In this document: piece by piece, positions 8,863 to 17,256 of the stretch
How the letters are laid out: the number at the start of each line of letters is the position of its first letter
Numbering within the stretch: the first letter of the stretch is position 1
From: a bacterium
GTDB lineage: Bacteria > Actinomycetota > Acidimicrobiia > Acidimicrobiales > Bin134
Reading direction: 5' to 3'
Assembly (NCBI GenBank): GCA_028819295.1
Contig: JAPPMA010000013.1
Coordinates: 30,489-94,488 of the forward strand
Length of the DNA stretch: 64,000 bases
Position numbers and translations under genes: made by a program
Notes under the pieces: generated by a model
Told to the model about the DNA's origin: nothing
Databases searched by the model: none
Seen by the model: only the letters and a program-made list of their open reading frames with translations

Positions 8863-10155
8863 TCAGTCCCATGCCACTTGGAGTTCGGTGGGGCCGCGGA
8901 AAGTGATGTTGGGGAAGTAGTTGAGCCTTTGGTCATCCACTAGGCGCAGCGTCGGTATCCTCTCAGCCAGCGCTTCGATGACCAGCAGGGTCTCGAATTT
9001 CGCGAACTTGGCCCCCAGGCAGTAGTGGACGCCTTTGCCGAAGGAGATGTGGCGGTTGGCGTTGGGGCGGTGGATGTCGAAGTCGTCGGGGTCGGTCCAG
9101 ATGTCGCCTTGGCGGTTGGCAGACGCGAAGTTCATGAAGATGGAGGTGCCGGTGGGGACGTCGTAGCTGCCGATCTCGGTGTCTTGGGTGGTGATGCGAC
9201 GCCAGGAGATCTGGCTGGAGTTGTAGCGGAGCACTTCCTCAATGGCGTTGGGGATGAGTGCCGGATCGGAGCAGACCTCGGCCCAGACATCTCTGCGGGG
9301 AAGCAGGCAAAGCAGGGAATTGCAGATCAGCGCAGTGACTGCTTCGTGGCCGGCAAACGACAAGCCGTAGACAACCGACTCCACCTCTCGATACGACATG
9401 TCGTCGGGATTTGCCTCGTGGGCGTCGATAAGCTCGGAGGCGAAGTCGTCGCCCCGACTGTCCCGTTTGGAGGCGGTGAACTCGCGGCAGTAGCGCCAGT
9501 AGGCCAGCATTTGCTCGGCGATCTCGGCCTGCTCGGCGGGTGTGGGATTTCCCCAGGAGAAGGCCTTGCGGTCGCCGCACCACTGCTTGAGCGTCTCGTC
9601 GTCGCCCTCGGGGAAGCCGATGAAGCGGAAGACCGTCTCTCCGGGCAGGGGGAAGGCGAACGCCTGAACGAACTCAGCGGGCGGCCCAGCTTCGAGCATG
9701 GTGTCGATGAGCTCGTGGCTGCGTCGGCGGATGTAGGGCTCGAGGGTCTTGATCCGCTTGTTGGAGAACCCCGCTCTTGTGTACACCCGGATTCGGCCGT
9801 GGTCGGGCTCGGAGCGGTTGGACATAACTGCCACTGGGTCGAAGTCCTCGGCTGAGAGGATGGCCTGGGCCTCGGGGGCGAGGGGGAAAACCGGGTCTTG
9901 CACGTTCACCGATGCGAACGTCTCGTGGTCGGTGAAGATCCGCTCGATGTCTGCCATGCGGGTCACCACCAGATAGCCGAGGGACTCGGCGTAGAACACG
10001 CCATGCTCGTCTCGGAGCGCGGCGGCGATGGCGTAGGGCTCGGTGAGATAGTCGGTGTTGAGAGGACTCCAGGTGGCATGGAGGGGACAGCCTGCCGGGG
10101 GCGGGGGCGCATCGGTGCGCTGCTGGTGGTAGCTGCGCTTTTCGTCGTCAGACAT
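8863..10155 (-). CDS. Cytochrome P450
   Basis: 430-residue soluble class I-type P450. The haem-binding loop is FGKGVHYCLGAKFAKFE with the axial cysteine at about residue 379. The ExxR pair is EEVLR, and the I-helix oxygen-activation segment is FAGHEAVT, where the usual acidic-Thr pair is modified to a Glu-Ala-Val-Thr arrangement. It would need ferredoxin and ferredoxin reductase partners; none are encoded nearby. It starts 21 bp after hpaH stops, so it is probably cotranscribed with hpaG-hpaR-hpaH. By context it may hydroxylate or O-demethylate an aromatic acid to make the catechol that LigAB cleaves; that substrate is inference. Confidence 0.88.
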   Translation of the reverse strand: MSDDEKRSYHQQRTDAPPPPAGCPLHATWSPLNTDYLTEPYAIAAALRDEHGVFYAESLGYLVVTRMADIERIFTDHETFASVNVQDPVFPLAPEAQAILSAEDFDPVAVMSNRSEPDHGRIRVYTRAGFSNKRIKTLEPYIRRRSHELIDTMLEAGPPAEFVQAFAFPLPGETVFRFIGFPEGDDETLKQWCGDRKAFSWGNPTPAEQAEIAEQMLAYWRYCREFTASKRDSRGDDFASELIDAHEANPDDMSYREVESVVYGLSFAGHEAVTALICNSLLCLLPRRDVWAEVCSDPALIPNAIEEVLRYNSSQISWRRITTQDTEIGSYDVPTGTSIFMNFASANRQGDIWTDPDDFDIHRPNANRHISFGKGVHYCLGAKFAKFETLLVIEALAERIPTLRLVDDQRLNYFPNITFRGPTELQVAWD

Positions 10156-10175
10156 AGCGAGCCCTATGCATGCCT

Positions 10176-10994
10176 TTAGTCGAAGCCCAGCTCAAACGAG
10201 CCGAGCGGGCCGAAGTCGAAGCGGAACTCGTCGCCGGGGCGGATGTCTATGGGGCGGGTGAACGAACCGGCCAAGATGGTCTGGCCGGCTTCAAGGACGA
10301 GGCCTTGTTCGGTGTAGCGGCGGGCCAGCCAGGCGATGCCGGCCGCGGGGTGGTCGAGCACCCCAGCAGCGATACCCGTCTCCTCGATGACACCGTTTCG
10401 GTAGCCCAATGCGCCGACCCACCGGAGGTCGATCTCCCGGGGGCCCACAGGGCTCGCCCCGCAAACGATTCCGGCATCGGCGGCGTTGTCGGAAATGGTG
10501 TCGATCACAGTGCGAGTGCGGCCGGTTTCGGGGTCGGTGCGATAGGAGCGGGCGGCAAGGAGCTCGACCGCCGGGCGCACGTGATCGGTGGCGTCGAGCA
10601 CTTCTTCAACCGACAGGTTAGTCCCGGCGAGATCGACGGCCAGCACGAAGGCCAGCTCGATCTCCAGCTTGGGATCGCAAAAGCGAGAGGCCCGAATCGT
10701 GGAGTCGGGCAGGAAGACCATGTCCCGGGTCAAGAACCCCGAGTCGGGGGTGGTGATGTTCATAGCCGTCTGCATGGCCCGAGACGTGAGCCCAATCTTG
10801 TGGCCCACCAATTGCTCGCCCCTTTGGAGCTTTCGCAGGAGCCACGCGGCTTGCACCAGATAGGCCTCGTCAAGGTTCATGTCGGGATAGACCGAGGTGG
10901 TCTGGCGAATCTGGGTGGCGGTGGCCTCGGCTTCGTCGAGCAGCGCGGCCTCGGCCTCAATCTGCTGGGAGGTGAGTGGAGCAGAGCTAGTCAT
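10176..10994 (-). CDS. hpaH: 2-oxo-hept-4-ene-1,7-dioate hydratase
   Basis: 272-residue member of the MhpD/HpaH hydratase family, which adds water to the dienoate product of homoprotocatechuate meta-cleavage before aldol cleavage. Diagnostic stretches: GHKIGLTSRAMQ, PDSGFLTRDMV, PKLEIELAFVL with metal-binding Glu residues, and AGSFTRPIDIRPGDEFRFDF near the end. Its start overlaps the hpaR stop by 4 bp. Neighbouring hpaG, hpaF and hpaE support the homoprotocatechuate rather than the phenylpropionate branch. The following aldolase (HpaI) is not in the window. Confidence 0.88.
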   Translation of the reverse strand: MTSSAPLTSQQIEAEAALLDEAEATATQIRQTTSVYPDMNLDEAYLVQAAWLLRKLQRGEQLVGHKIGLTSRAMQTAMNITTPDSGFLTRDMVFLPDSTIRASRFCDPKLEIELAFVLAVDLAGTNLSVEEVLDATDHVRPAVELLAARSYRTDPETGRTRTVIDTISDNAADAGIVCGASPVGPREIDLRWVGALGYRNGVIEETGIAAGVLDHPAAGIAWLARRYTEQGLVLEAGQTILAGSFTRPIDIRPGDEFRFDFGPLGSFELGFD

Positions 10995-11488
10995 GAGGCA
11001 GCCTTCTCAACGTCATCCACGGTCGCTTCCAGTTGCGCCAAGTCGTGAAGCTCAACCAGCAGACGCCTGAGGCGCTCAGAGCCGAACTCGGCCTCGATGG
11101 CGTTGTACCGCCGCTCCGACTCGGGGGCGATGGTGTTGACCAACGCAGCACCCTCTGAACTGAGGGTGATGAGAGACCTGCGCTGGTCCGAGCGGTGGGG
11201 GCGACGATTGATCAGCCCGTCGTGTTCCAGCTTGGCCAAGATCCGGGACAGGCTGGGGGCCAAAAGGATGGCCCGCTCCGCCAGCTCACTGACCTCGGTC
11301 GGCTCGGAAGCGGCGATCAAGGCGCGGAGTACTCGCCACTGCTGTTCGGTCAGGCCGTAGTCGGCCAGCATGGGTCGGAACAGGCGCATGGTGGCTTCCC
11401 GGGCCCGAAGCAGCGTGATAGGAAGCGACTCCGAGAACGCCCGCATAGGGGGCGGGGTTGGATCGGGCATCGATGAGAGGCGGTTCAT
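10991..11488 (-). CDS. hpaR: MarR-family regulator of homoprotocatechuate degradation
   Basis: 165 residues from the ATG at 11488, which overlaps the hpaG stop by 4 bp; a longer in-frame start at 11581 would lie inside hpaG and is less likely. The winged-helix core is visible: LTEQQWRVLRALIA, the recognition region EVSELAERAILLAPSLSRIL, and the wing HRSDQRRSLITLSSEG. RAFSESLPITLLRAREATMR near the N-terminus is characteristic of HpaR, which represses meta-cleavage operons and responds to the aromatic substrate in E. coli. Being inside the operon suggests autoregulation through the divergent hpaG/hpaF promoter region. Confidence 0.87.
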   Translation of the reverse strand: MNRLSSMPDPTPPPMRAFSESLPITLLRAREATMRLFRPMLADYGLTEQQWRVLRALIAASEPTEVSELAERAILLAPSLSRILAKLEHDGLINRRPHRSDQRRSLITLSSEGAALVNTIAPESERRYNAIEAEFGSERLRRLLVELHDLAQLEATVDDVEKAAS

Positions 11489-12384
11489 TGGGGAGGGGGA
11501 GAGTTGAAGGCCGCGTTGGGCGATCCGGGCGGAAATTCGTCGGCGATGGTGTTGCGCAGCGTTCCGATCTCGGGGGCGCACACCTCGACCACATCACCGG
11601 GTTCTAGCCACACCGGCGGATCGAAACGGGCGCCGGCGCCGGTCGGGGTTCCGGTGAAGATCACATCGCCGGGGCGCAGGGTGGTAAAGGTGGACAGATA
11701 GTGGATCTGGTAGGCGATGGAGTACTTCATCGTGGCGGTTGTGTCATCTTGGCGCAATTCCCCGTTGACCCTGGTGGTGAGGTGGAGCCATTCGAGATCT
11801 CCGATCTCGTCGATGGGCACTAGCCACGGGCCGAGCGACCCTGAAAACTCCCAGTTTTTGCCTTGGGTGACGTTGAACTTGGCATGGCGTACCCAATCTC
11901 GGATCGTGCCCTCGTTGCCCAGGCTGAGCCCGGCGATGTGATTGCGTGCCTCGGAAATGGGGATTCGCCGGCCGTCCTTGCCGATGACCACCACGATCTC
12001 CCCTTCGTAGTCGAGTTGCGGGCTTTCCGGGGGGCGGACCAGCGGACGTTGGTGTCCGGTGAAGGAGTCGGGAAACCGAACGAAGACCGACGGGTAGGCG
12101 GCATCGGTCCGGTCGGCGTACTCCGCGGCCCGCCCGCTGTAGTTCACGCCGATGCAGAAGATCTTTCCCGGCCAGGGAATGAGCCGTTCAAAGGTGATCT
12201 CCTCCGCGGGGTGGTCTCCGGTGTCACCAGCGTGGGATCGGGCCTCGTCGATCCGATCGACGGCGATCAGCTCTTGAAGATCGGCAACGTCGGTCATCCG
12301 GCGACCAAGATCGACAACCCCTTCGGTGCCCATCACGCCAAAAGTGGCCTTGTCGTTGATCGAATAAGACAGGAGACGGGTCAT
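11485..12384 (-). CDS. hpaG: Fumarylacetoacetate hydrolase-family isomerase/decarboxylase
   Basis: 299-residue FAH-fold enzyme. The C-terminal catalytic core has the standard landmarks: CIGVNYSGRAAEY, DYEGEIVVVIG with two metal-binding acidic residues, GLSLGNEGTIRDW, and the end block RPGDVIFTGTPTGAGARFDP. In the homoprotocatechuate pathway this enzyme decarboxylates OPET and isomerises the product for HpaH. Other FAH-family roles (acylpyruvase, fumarylpyruvase) are possible from sequence alone, but hpaR, hpaH, hpaF and hpaE next door make HpaG most likely. Divergent from hpaF across a 110-bp promoter gap. Confidence 0.85.
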   Translation of the reverse strand: MTRLLSYSINDKATFGVMGTEGVVDLGRRMTDVADLQELIAVDRIDEARSHAGDTGDHPAEEITFERLIPWPGKIFCIGVNYSGRAAEYADRTDAAYPSVFVRFPDSFTGHQRPLVRPPESPQLDYEGEIVVVIGKDGRRIPISEARNHIAGLSLGNEGTIRDWVRHAKFNVTQGKNWEFSGSLGPWLVPIDEIGDLEWLHLTTRVNGELRQDDTTATMKYSIAYQIHYLSTFTTLRPGDVIFTGTPTGAGARFDPPVWLEPGDVVEVCAPEIGTLRNTIADEFPPGSPNAAFNSPPPQ

Positions 12385-12494
12385 CAGACTCCGTTCGAGA
12401 GAGGTGATCGGCCGGCAACGGCCGAGATGGTGAACATGTTAATCATCTGGTTAGGATTGGGACAATCCCTGATGTCGGCCCTGGAGAACCGTTC
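12385..12494. promoter_or_regulatory. Divergent hpaG/hpaF promoter region with candidate operator
   Basis: The 110-bp gap between the two arms of the hpa cluster must hold both promoters. Around 12433-12457 is its only AT-rich stretch, with a perfect AACATGTT palindrome (12433-12440) followed by two GTTA half-steps. MarR-type repressors usually bind AT-rich inverted repeats of this kind, so I propose an HpaR site here. GGAGAA at 12483-12488 is the ribosome-binding site of hpaF. Confidence 0.4.
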
Positions 12495-12881
12495 TTGCCC
12501 CACATCACTGTCGAGCATTCTGAGAATTTGGCCGAGCACCACGACATCGACGCGTTGGTTGCCGCGATACACACCGCCGCGCTCGATCATGGGCTTCCAG
12601 AGTTGGCTGCCCTGCGGACCCGAGCGGTGTCGCGTCGGCATTACCGAATCGCTTCTGGTGATCCTCTATTCGGGTTTGTGGCCATTGACTGTCGGATCGC
12701 GCCGGGGCGCGACGCGGCAGCCAAACACTCTTTCCTCGAGCAGGTGCTCGACGCGGCGGAGGCCCAGCTGGAATCCGAGGGCAGTTCCTTACATATCGCC
12801 TGGTCGATGGAGATCACCGAGGTCAACCCTGAGTTCCGGATAAACCGCAACCGGGTCCGAGACGCCCTAGGGCAAAGCTGA
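12495..12881 (+). CDS. hpaF: 5-carboxymethyl-2-hydroxymuconate isomerase
   Basis: 128-residue tautomerase-superfamily protein starting at TTG (GGAGAA six bases upstream). The protein begins M-P-HITVEHSENL, so removal of Met exposes the N-terminal proline that is the catalytic base in this superfamily. The end block EITEVNPEFRINRNRVRDAL matches HpaF/CHMI. It isomerises 5-carboxymethyl-2-hydroxymuconate to its oxo form. Its stop overlaps the hpaE start by one base (TGATG), the first of three such couplings in the hpaF-hpaE-ligA-ligB unit. Confidence 0.9.
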   Translation: MPHITVEHSENLAEHHDIDALVAAIHTAALDHGLPELAALRTRAVSRRHYRIASGDPLFGFVAIDCRIAPGRDAAAKHSFLEQVLDAAEAQLESEGSSLHIAWSMEITEVNPEFRINRNRVRDALGQS

Positions 12882-14410
12882 TGGCCGCTGCTACCCACAC
12901 GCTTGAAGAGAACCTCAAGGCGGCTAACCAGCACTTGGCCCGCTTCGCCTATGCGCCGCTGCCCCACCTAATCGGGGCCGACACTCCGCTCTCGGACTCG
13001 GGCGAGACCTTCGCCAACGCCTCTCCGATCGACGGCGAGCACCTCGCCGACGTGGCTTCGGGAAACGCCGCCGACATTGACGCCGCGGCTCGGGCCGCCG
13101 ACGAGGCCTTTGGCGCATGGAGCGCAACCCCGGGCGCCGAGCGCAAACAGATCCTCCATCGAATTGCCGACTTGGTCGTCGAGCGGGCCCACCAGATCGC
13201 GGTGACCGAGTGTGTGGACACCGGGCAGGCCATCCGGTTCATGTCCTCAGCGGCGCTACGTGGCGCAGAGAACTTCCGATTCTTTGCCGATCAGGCCCCT
13301 GGCGCGGCCGACGGGAAGTCGCTGCCGTCGGCTGATCACGTCAACTACACCACCCGTCATCCCATCGGGCCGGTCGGTGTGATCACTCCCTGGAACACCC
13401 CCTTTATGCTCTCGACTTGGAAGATCGCCCCCGCGCTGGCCGCCGGCTGCACCGTGGTGCACAAGCCCGCTGAGTGGAGCCCGCTCACCGCGCAGCTGCT
13501 GGCTGAGGCCGCACTCGAAGCCGGGCTGCCCCCGGGCGTCCTAAACGTCGTCCACGGGCTGGGGGAGACCGCGGGCAAGAGCCTCACCGAGCACCCGGCC
13601 ATCAAGGCCATCGCCTTTGTGGGCGAATCGGCCACCGGCTCGCTCATCCAGGCTCAGGGGGCGCCCACCCTCAAGCGGGTGCATTTCGAGCTGGGGGGCA
13701 AGAACCCGGTGATCGTTTTCGACGACGCCGAGATGGAGCGGGCCCTGGACGCGGTGATCTTCATGATCTACAGCCTCAACGGAGAGCGCTGTACGAGCTC
13801 GTCGCGGGTGTTGATCCAAGAGTCGATCTACGACCAGTTCACCTCTCGAATCGCCGACAAGATGGCCACGGTGCCTGTGGGTCATCCGCTCGATCCGAGT
13901 TCGGTGATCGGCCCCCTCATCCATCCCCGCCATCTCGACAAAGTGTGCAGCTATGCAGACATAGCCGCTGCTGAGGGAGCCGATGTCGTCCAGGGTCGTG
14001 GCTGGCCCGACGCCCCGCCCGAGGGCAACTGGGTGGCGCCAATGCTGTTCACCGGTGCCAGCTCTGACATGCGCATCGCCCAAGAGGAGATCTTCGGCCC
14101 GGTGCTCACCGCCATTCCGTTCTCCGACGAGGCCGATGCGGTGAAGATTGCCAACGACGTTCCCTACGGGCTGGCCGCCTACTTGTGGACTGGGGATGTC
14201 GGCCGAGCCCATCGAGTGGCCAGGGCGCTGGATGCGGGCATGATCTGGGTGAACTCGCAGAACGTCCGCCATCTCCCCACCCCGTTCGGGGGGACCAAGG
14301 CTTCGGGGATCGGCCGCGACGGCGGCGACTGGAGTTTCGACTTCTACATGGAGACCAAGAACATCAGTATCGCCCTCGACACCCACAGCATCCCCAAGCT
14401 GGGAGGCTGA
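12881..14410 (+). CDS. hpaE: 5-carboxymethyl-2-hydroxymuconate semialdehyde dehydrogenase
   Basis: 509-residue NAD-dependent aldehyde dehydrogenase. The fold markers are PVGVITPWNTPF, HKPAEWSPLTAQ, FELGGKNPV with the general-base Glu at about residue 269, NGERCTSSSRVL with the catalytic Cys at about 303, and EEIFGPVL. It oxidises the ring-cleavage semialdehyde to the muconate. Length and the NGERC motif fit HpaE. It is coupled to hpaF upstream and to the ligA-like gene downstream by one-base TGATG overlaps, so these proteins are made together. Confidence 0.9.
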   Translation: MAAATHTLEENLKAANQHLARFAYAPLPHLIGADTPLSDSGETFANASPIDGEHLADVASGNAADIDAAARAADEAFGAWSATPGAERKQILHRIADLVVERAHQIAVTECVDTGQAIRFMSSAALRGAENFRFFADQAPGAADGKSLPSADHVNYTTRHPIGPVGVITPWNTPFMLSTWKIAPALAAGCTVVHKPAEWSPLTAQLLAEAALEAGLPPGVLNVVHGLGETAGKSLTEHPAIKAIAFVGESATGSLIQAQGAPTLKRVHFELGGKNPVIVFDDAEMERALDAVIFMIYSLNGERCTSSSRVLIQESIYDQFTSRIADKMATVPVGHPLDPSSVIGPLIHPRHLDKVCSYADIAAAEGADVVQGRGWPDAPPEGNWVAPMLFTGASSDMRIAQEEIFGPVLTAIPFSDEADAVKIANDVPYGLAAYLWTGDVGRAHRVARALDAGMIWVNSQNVRHLPTPFGGTKASGIGRDGGDWSFDFYMETKNISIALDTHSIPKLGG

Positions 14411-14736
14411 TGGATATGGGTCTCTACTACGTGCAGAAGTTCCTCTACGAGCTCAACCGCGACGAAGGAATTCAGCAGCAATACCACGCTGATCGGCGCG
14501 GCGTGCTCACCGGGTATGAGCTGACCGATGAGGAGATCGAGGCCCTGGTGGAGCCCGACATCGGGCTGTTGTTCCACCTTGGAGTAAACGGCCAGATCCT
14601 GATGCACTTCGCAGCACTGCATCAGATCGAGTGGGCCGACTACCTCCAGCGCATGAGAGACGGCATCGCCAAGCACGGCCCGGTACGCGAGGGGGTATAC
14701 GCCATGACCGGCTACAAGGGAGTGGGAGAGGCCTGA
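14410..14736 (+). CDS. LigA-type small subunit of a class III extradiol dioxygenase
   Basis: 108 residues. It shows the LigA subunit pattern: YYVQKFLYELNRDE, then LTDEEIEALVEPDIGLLFHLGVN, matching the small alpha subunit that caps the active site in protocatechuate 4,5-dioxygenase. The start ATG shares a base with the hpaE stop; a second ATG at 14416 is possible. The stop overlaps the next gene's start in the same way, so LigA and LigB are coupled. Classical HpaD enzymes have no LigA partner, so this is a substituted ring-cleaving enzyme in an otherwise standard hpa set. Confidence 0.85.
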   Translation: MDMGLYYVQKFLYELNRDEGIQQQYHADRRGVLTGYELTDEEIEALVEPDIGLLFHLGVNGQILMHFAALHQIEWADYLQRMRDGIAKHGPVREGVYAMTGYKGVGEA

Positions 14737-15584
14737 TGGCGCTCGTCTACGCAGGAGTTTGCAGCCATGCCCCGGGCATCACCGGACGGGCCGACCAGGC
14801 CAACACCGAAGTACGCGACTGTTTCTACGCCGCCTTTCGCCGGATGCGAGAAGACATCGAGGCCAGCGGCGCCGAAGCGCTGATCGTGATCGCCGCCGAG
14901 CATTTCGCCAATTTCTTCATGGACAACATGCCCAGCTTCGCCATCGGCATGGCCGACTTCTACGACGGACCCATCGAGGACGCCGCATGGCTGGGCATCG
15001 ACAAATTCCGCGCCCCCGGCAACCGCGACCTATCACAGCGGATCATCACCGAGGTGATGCAGACCTCCGATGTCGCCTACGCCGAAGAGTGGAAGTTCGA
15101 CCACGGCATCGCCGTCCCCCTCCACTTTCTGACCCCCCGATTCGATATGCCCATCGTCCCGGCCAACATCAACTGCCAGGGCCCGCCGCTCACCCCCCTG
15201 CACCGGGCCTGGGCCTTCGGGGAGTCGCTACGCCGAGCCGCCGACGCCGTTCCCGAAAAAATCGCCATCGTGGGCACCGGGGGCATATCCCACTGGCCCG
15301 CCACCCCCGACTCCGGCAAGATCAACGAGGCCTGGGACCGCGACTTCCTCGACCGATGGTGTCGAAACGACCGGGACGCACTGCTCTCTTACGATGACTT
15401 GACCGTATACGCCAACGCCGGCCAAGGCGGGTTCGAGATCAGAACCTTCATCTGCATCAGCGCAGCAGCCGCAGGAGCCCCCGGCACAGTCCACTTCTGC
15501 GAACCCATCCCCATCTTCGCCGTCAGCTGCACCATCGCCAGCTACAACCTATGGGGCAACGATCCGATGCCCAAAACGCCCTGA
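14736..15584 (+). CDS. LigB-type catalytic subunit of extradiol dioxygenase
   Basis: 282-residue class III extradiol dioxygenase. Likely Fe(II)-site and acid/base residues are in CSHAPG (His 9-11 region), AEHFANFF, KFDHGIAVPLHFL and GTGGISHWP, in the order seen in LigB. It inserts O2 into a catechol ring. With HpaE, HpaF, HpaG and HpaH coded alongside, the most likely substrate is homoprotocatechuate (3,4-dihydroxyphenylacetate) cleaved at the 2,3 position. Protocatechuate or a methylated gallate-like ring cannot be excluded from sequence alone. Its stop lies 8 bp from the convergent aldoxime dehydratase gene. Confidence 0.87.
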   Translation: MALVYAGVCSHAPGITGRADQANTEVRDCFYAAFRRMREDIEASGAEALIVIAAEHFANFFMDNMPSFAIGMADFYDGPIEDAAWLGIDKFRAPGNRDLSQRIITEVMQTSDVAYAEEWKFDHGIAVPLHFLTPRFDMPIVPANINCQGPPLTPLHRAWAFGESLRRAADAVPEKIAIVGTGGISHWPATPDSGKINEAWDRDFLDRWCRNDRDALLSYDDLTVYANAGQGGFEIRTFICISAAAAGAPGTVHFCEPIPIFAVSCTIASYNLWGNDPMPKTP

Positions 15585-15592
15585 GGGGCAGC

Positions 15593-16492
15593 TCACAAGT
15601 CGGCCAAAGGGGACCGATTGGTGCCGCCGAGGGTGATGCTGCCCATCGGCAGCACAGAGACTTCATGCCAGAGGCGGAGCTGTATCTGCCCTCCGAGCTC
15701 GCCGACCATCGCTAAGAACGAGTCGAAAATGGCCAGGTGGGTTGGGTGGGAGCGGGACCAAGCTTCCAGCGACGCCAAGTCTCGGAACCAGCCGACAAAG
15801 CTCGTGGACTCCAAGTCCTCCCCGTCGAGGGTCTGCTCCCGCAGAAAGCGGCTGGATATGCAGCCGGTGTCGGGGTTTCGAGCGAGGAACTCGATCCCCG
15901 CTTCCAAGTTGGGGACTACCTGCTCGAAGTAAAGGGCTCGCTCATCTTTGCCGCAGTGATGCCAGACCTGCCCTGATCGGATAAGGCACAGGTTGGTGGG
16001 TGCCGCCGCACGGGGTTCAGAGGACAGATCTGAATCGGCGCTTGCCGGTATCCGGTCTCGAGCGGCCCCCCAATACTCGTGAACGTCAGTGTGCTCGGCT
16101 GGGCTGAGGTTGCGTACTCCCGGGGTGACTTGGTCGGTGGAGTGAAGCGTCTCCCAGCGATCTGAGGGAATGAACGCTGCTTCTTCAAGCACTCCTGGTA
16201 ATGCCATGACGGTCTTCACATCAGGGCGATCTCGCCATAGCCCGTAGGCGGCAGGGTCGTCCCAGTAGCCGAGAAAAACAGCAACCGGATCGTCATCGTT
16301 GACCACCCTGGCCCGCTCCAAGTGGGCAGGAGTGCTTTCGCCCGAAGTCAATGCGGTCAAAAGCCAGTGGTCAGCTGAGGTCTCGCGGGGATTTCTTGCG
16401 AAGAGCATGGAATGGACGGTTGCCTCGGGAAGCCCAACGGCGGTCCATGCAGGAGCCTGTGGTGTGTGCCCTTCAGGTCTGTTGGCGGTCAT
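15593..16492 (-). CDS. oxd: Haem-containing aldoxime dehydratase
   Basis: 299 residues, matching the OxdA/phenylacetaldoxime dehydratase family that dehydrates aldoximes to nitriles with a ferrous haem. Landmarks in family order: YWDDPAAYGLW, EYWGAARDRIP, NLCLIRSGQVWHH, GCISSRFLRE, then SHPTHLAIFDSFLA with the likely haem-ligand His, and LWHEVSVLP with the distal catalytic His. It is somewhat shorter than usual (about 330-350). The start ATG overlaps the livF stop by 4 bp, so it is last in the nitrilase-transporter operon; an ATG five codons upstream is less likely. Pairing with a nitrilase and AraC regulator recreates the known aldoxime-nitrile arrangement. Confidence 0.88.
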   Translation of the reverse strand: MTANRPEGHTPQAPAWTAVGLPEATVHSMLFARNPRETSADHWLLTALTSGESTPAHLERARVVNDDDPVAVFLGYWDDPAAYGLWRDRPDVKTVMALPGVLEEAAFIPSDRWETLHSTDQVTPGVRNLSPAEHTDVHEYWGAARDRIPASADSDLSSEPRAAAPTNLCLIRSGQVWHHCGKDERALYFEQVVPNLEAGIEFLARNPDTGCISSRFLREQTLDGEDLESTSFVGWFRDLASLEAWSRSHPTHLAIFDSFLAMVGELGGQIQLRLWHEVSVLPMGSITLGGTNRSPLADL

Positions 16493-17256
16493 GGATTCTC
16501 CTTGCATTCATCATTGGAGCCGTTTGCCCGGGGAGGGTTCTCGTCCGTCTCGCCGAGATAGGCCGCTTGAAGTCGGTCAGGCTGGCGGCGCACTTCTGAG
16601 GCCCTGCCCTGGAGCGCCACCGATCCCCGAGCGAGGACGGTGGCGTGTTGGCCCAAGGCCAGTGCTCGGTCGGCGAACTGCTCTACGAGCAGCACCCCTA
16701 TTCCGTCAGCAGCCATGTCGGCCACTGCGGCCAGCATCCGGTCGACGATGGCGGGCGCTAAGCCCAATGAGAGTTCGTCGATCAGCAGCACTCGGGGTTG
16801 CTGCAATAGCGCCCGCCCCAGTACGACCATTTGCTGCTCGCCTCCCGACAGGCTTGCCGCTTTGACTGTGGCGCGGCTCCGAAGCTCGGGAAACAGCTCG
16901 AATGCCTGATCCGGCCGATGCGCAGCGACGAGGAGATTCTCTTCTACGGTGAGGTTGGGGAATACCGTCCGGCCCTGCTGCACATAGGACATTCCGAGTG
17001 CCACTCGCCGCCGCCGAGAGAACCTGGTGATATCGATCCCGCCCATGAGCACCCGGCCTTTGCTGGTGGGGATGACGCCGCTGATGCCGTCCAACAGGGT
17101 GGACTTTCCCACTCCGTTCGCGCCCAATAACACCGTCACCTCTCCCGCTTTCACCGTTAAGTCCACTCCCCGGACAACCGGCTGGCCCAGACGGTTGACC
17201 TGCAATTCCTCGAGGCTCAGCGCCGCTCCCGGGGCTGGGGCTGCTGGCCGGGTCAC
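16489..17256 (-). CDS. livF: Branched-chain-type ABC transporter ATP-binding protein
   Basis: 255-residue ABC ATPase of the LivF type. Motifs: Walker A LGANGVGKSTL, signature LSGGEQQM, Walker B VLLIDELSLGLAP and the YVQQGRTVFPNLTVEENL Q-loop region characteristic of LivF. The GTG start at 17256 forms a GTGA overlap with the stop of the upstream livM-livG gene; longer open frames upstream are antisense-like residue and were discarded. It supplies one of the two ATPase subunits. Encoded between nitrilase and aldoxime dehydratase, it most likely energises uptake of an aldoxime, nitrile or aromatic acid rather than leucine. Confidence 0.88.
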   Translation of the reverse strand: MTRPAAPAPGAALSLEELQVNRLGQPVVRGVDLTVKAGEVTVLLGANGVGKSTLLDGISGVIPTSKGRVLMGGIDITRFSRRRRVALGMSYVQQGRTVFPNLTVEENLLVAAHRPDQAFELFPELRSRATVKAASLSGGEQQMVVLGRALLQQPRVLLIDELSLGLAPAIVDRMLAAVADMAADGIGVLLVEQFADRALALGQHATVLARGSVALQGRASEVRRQPDRLQAAYLGETDENPPRANGSNDECKENP

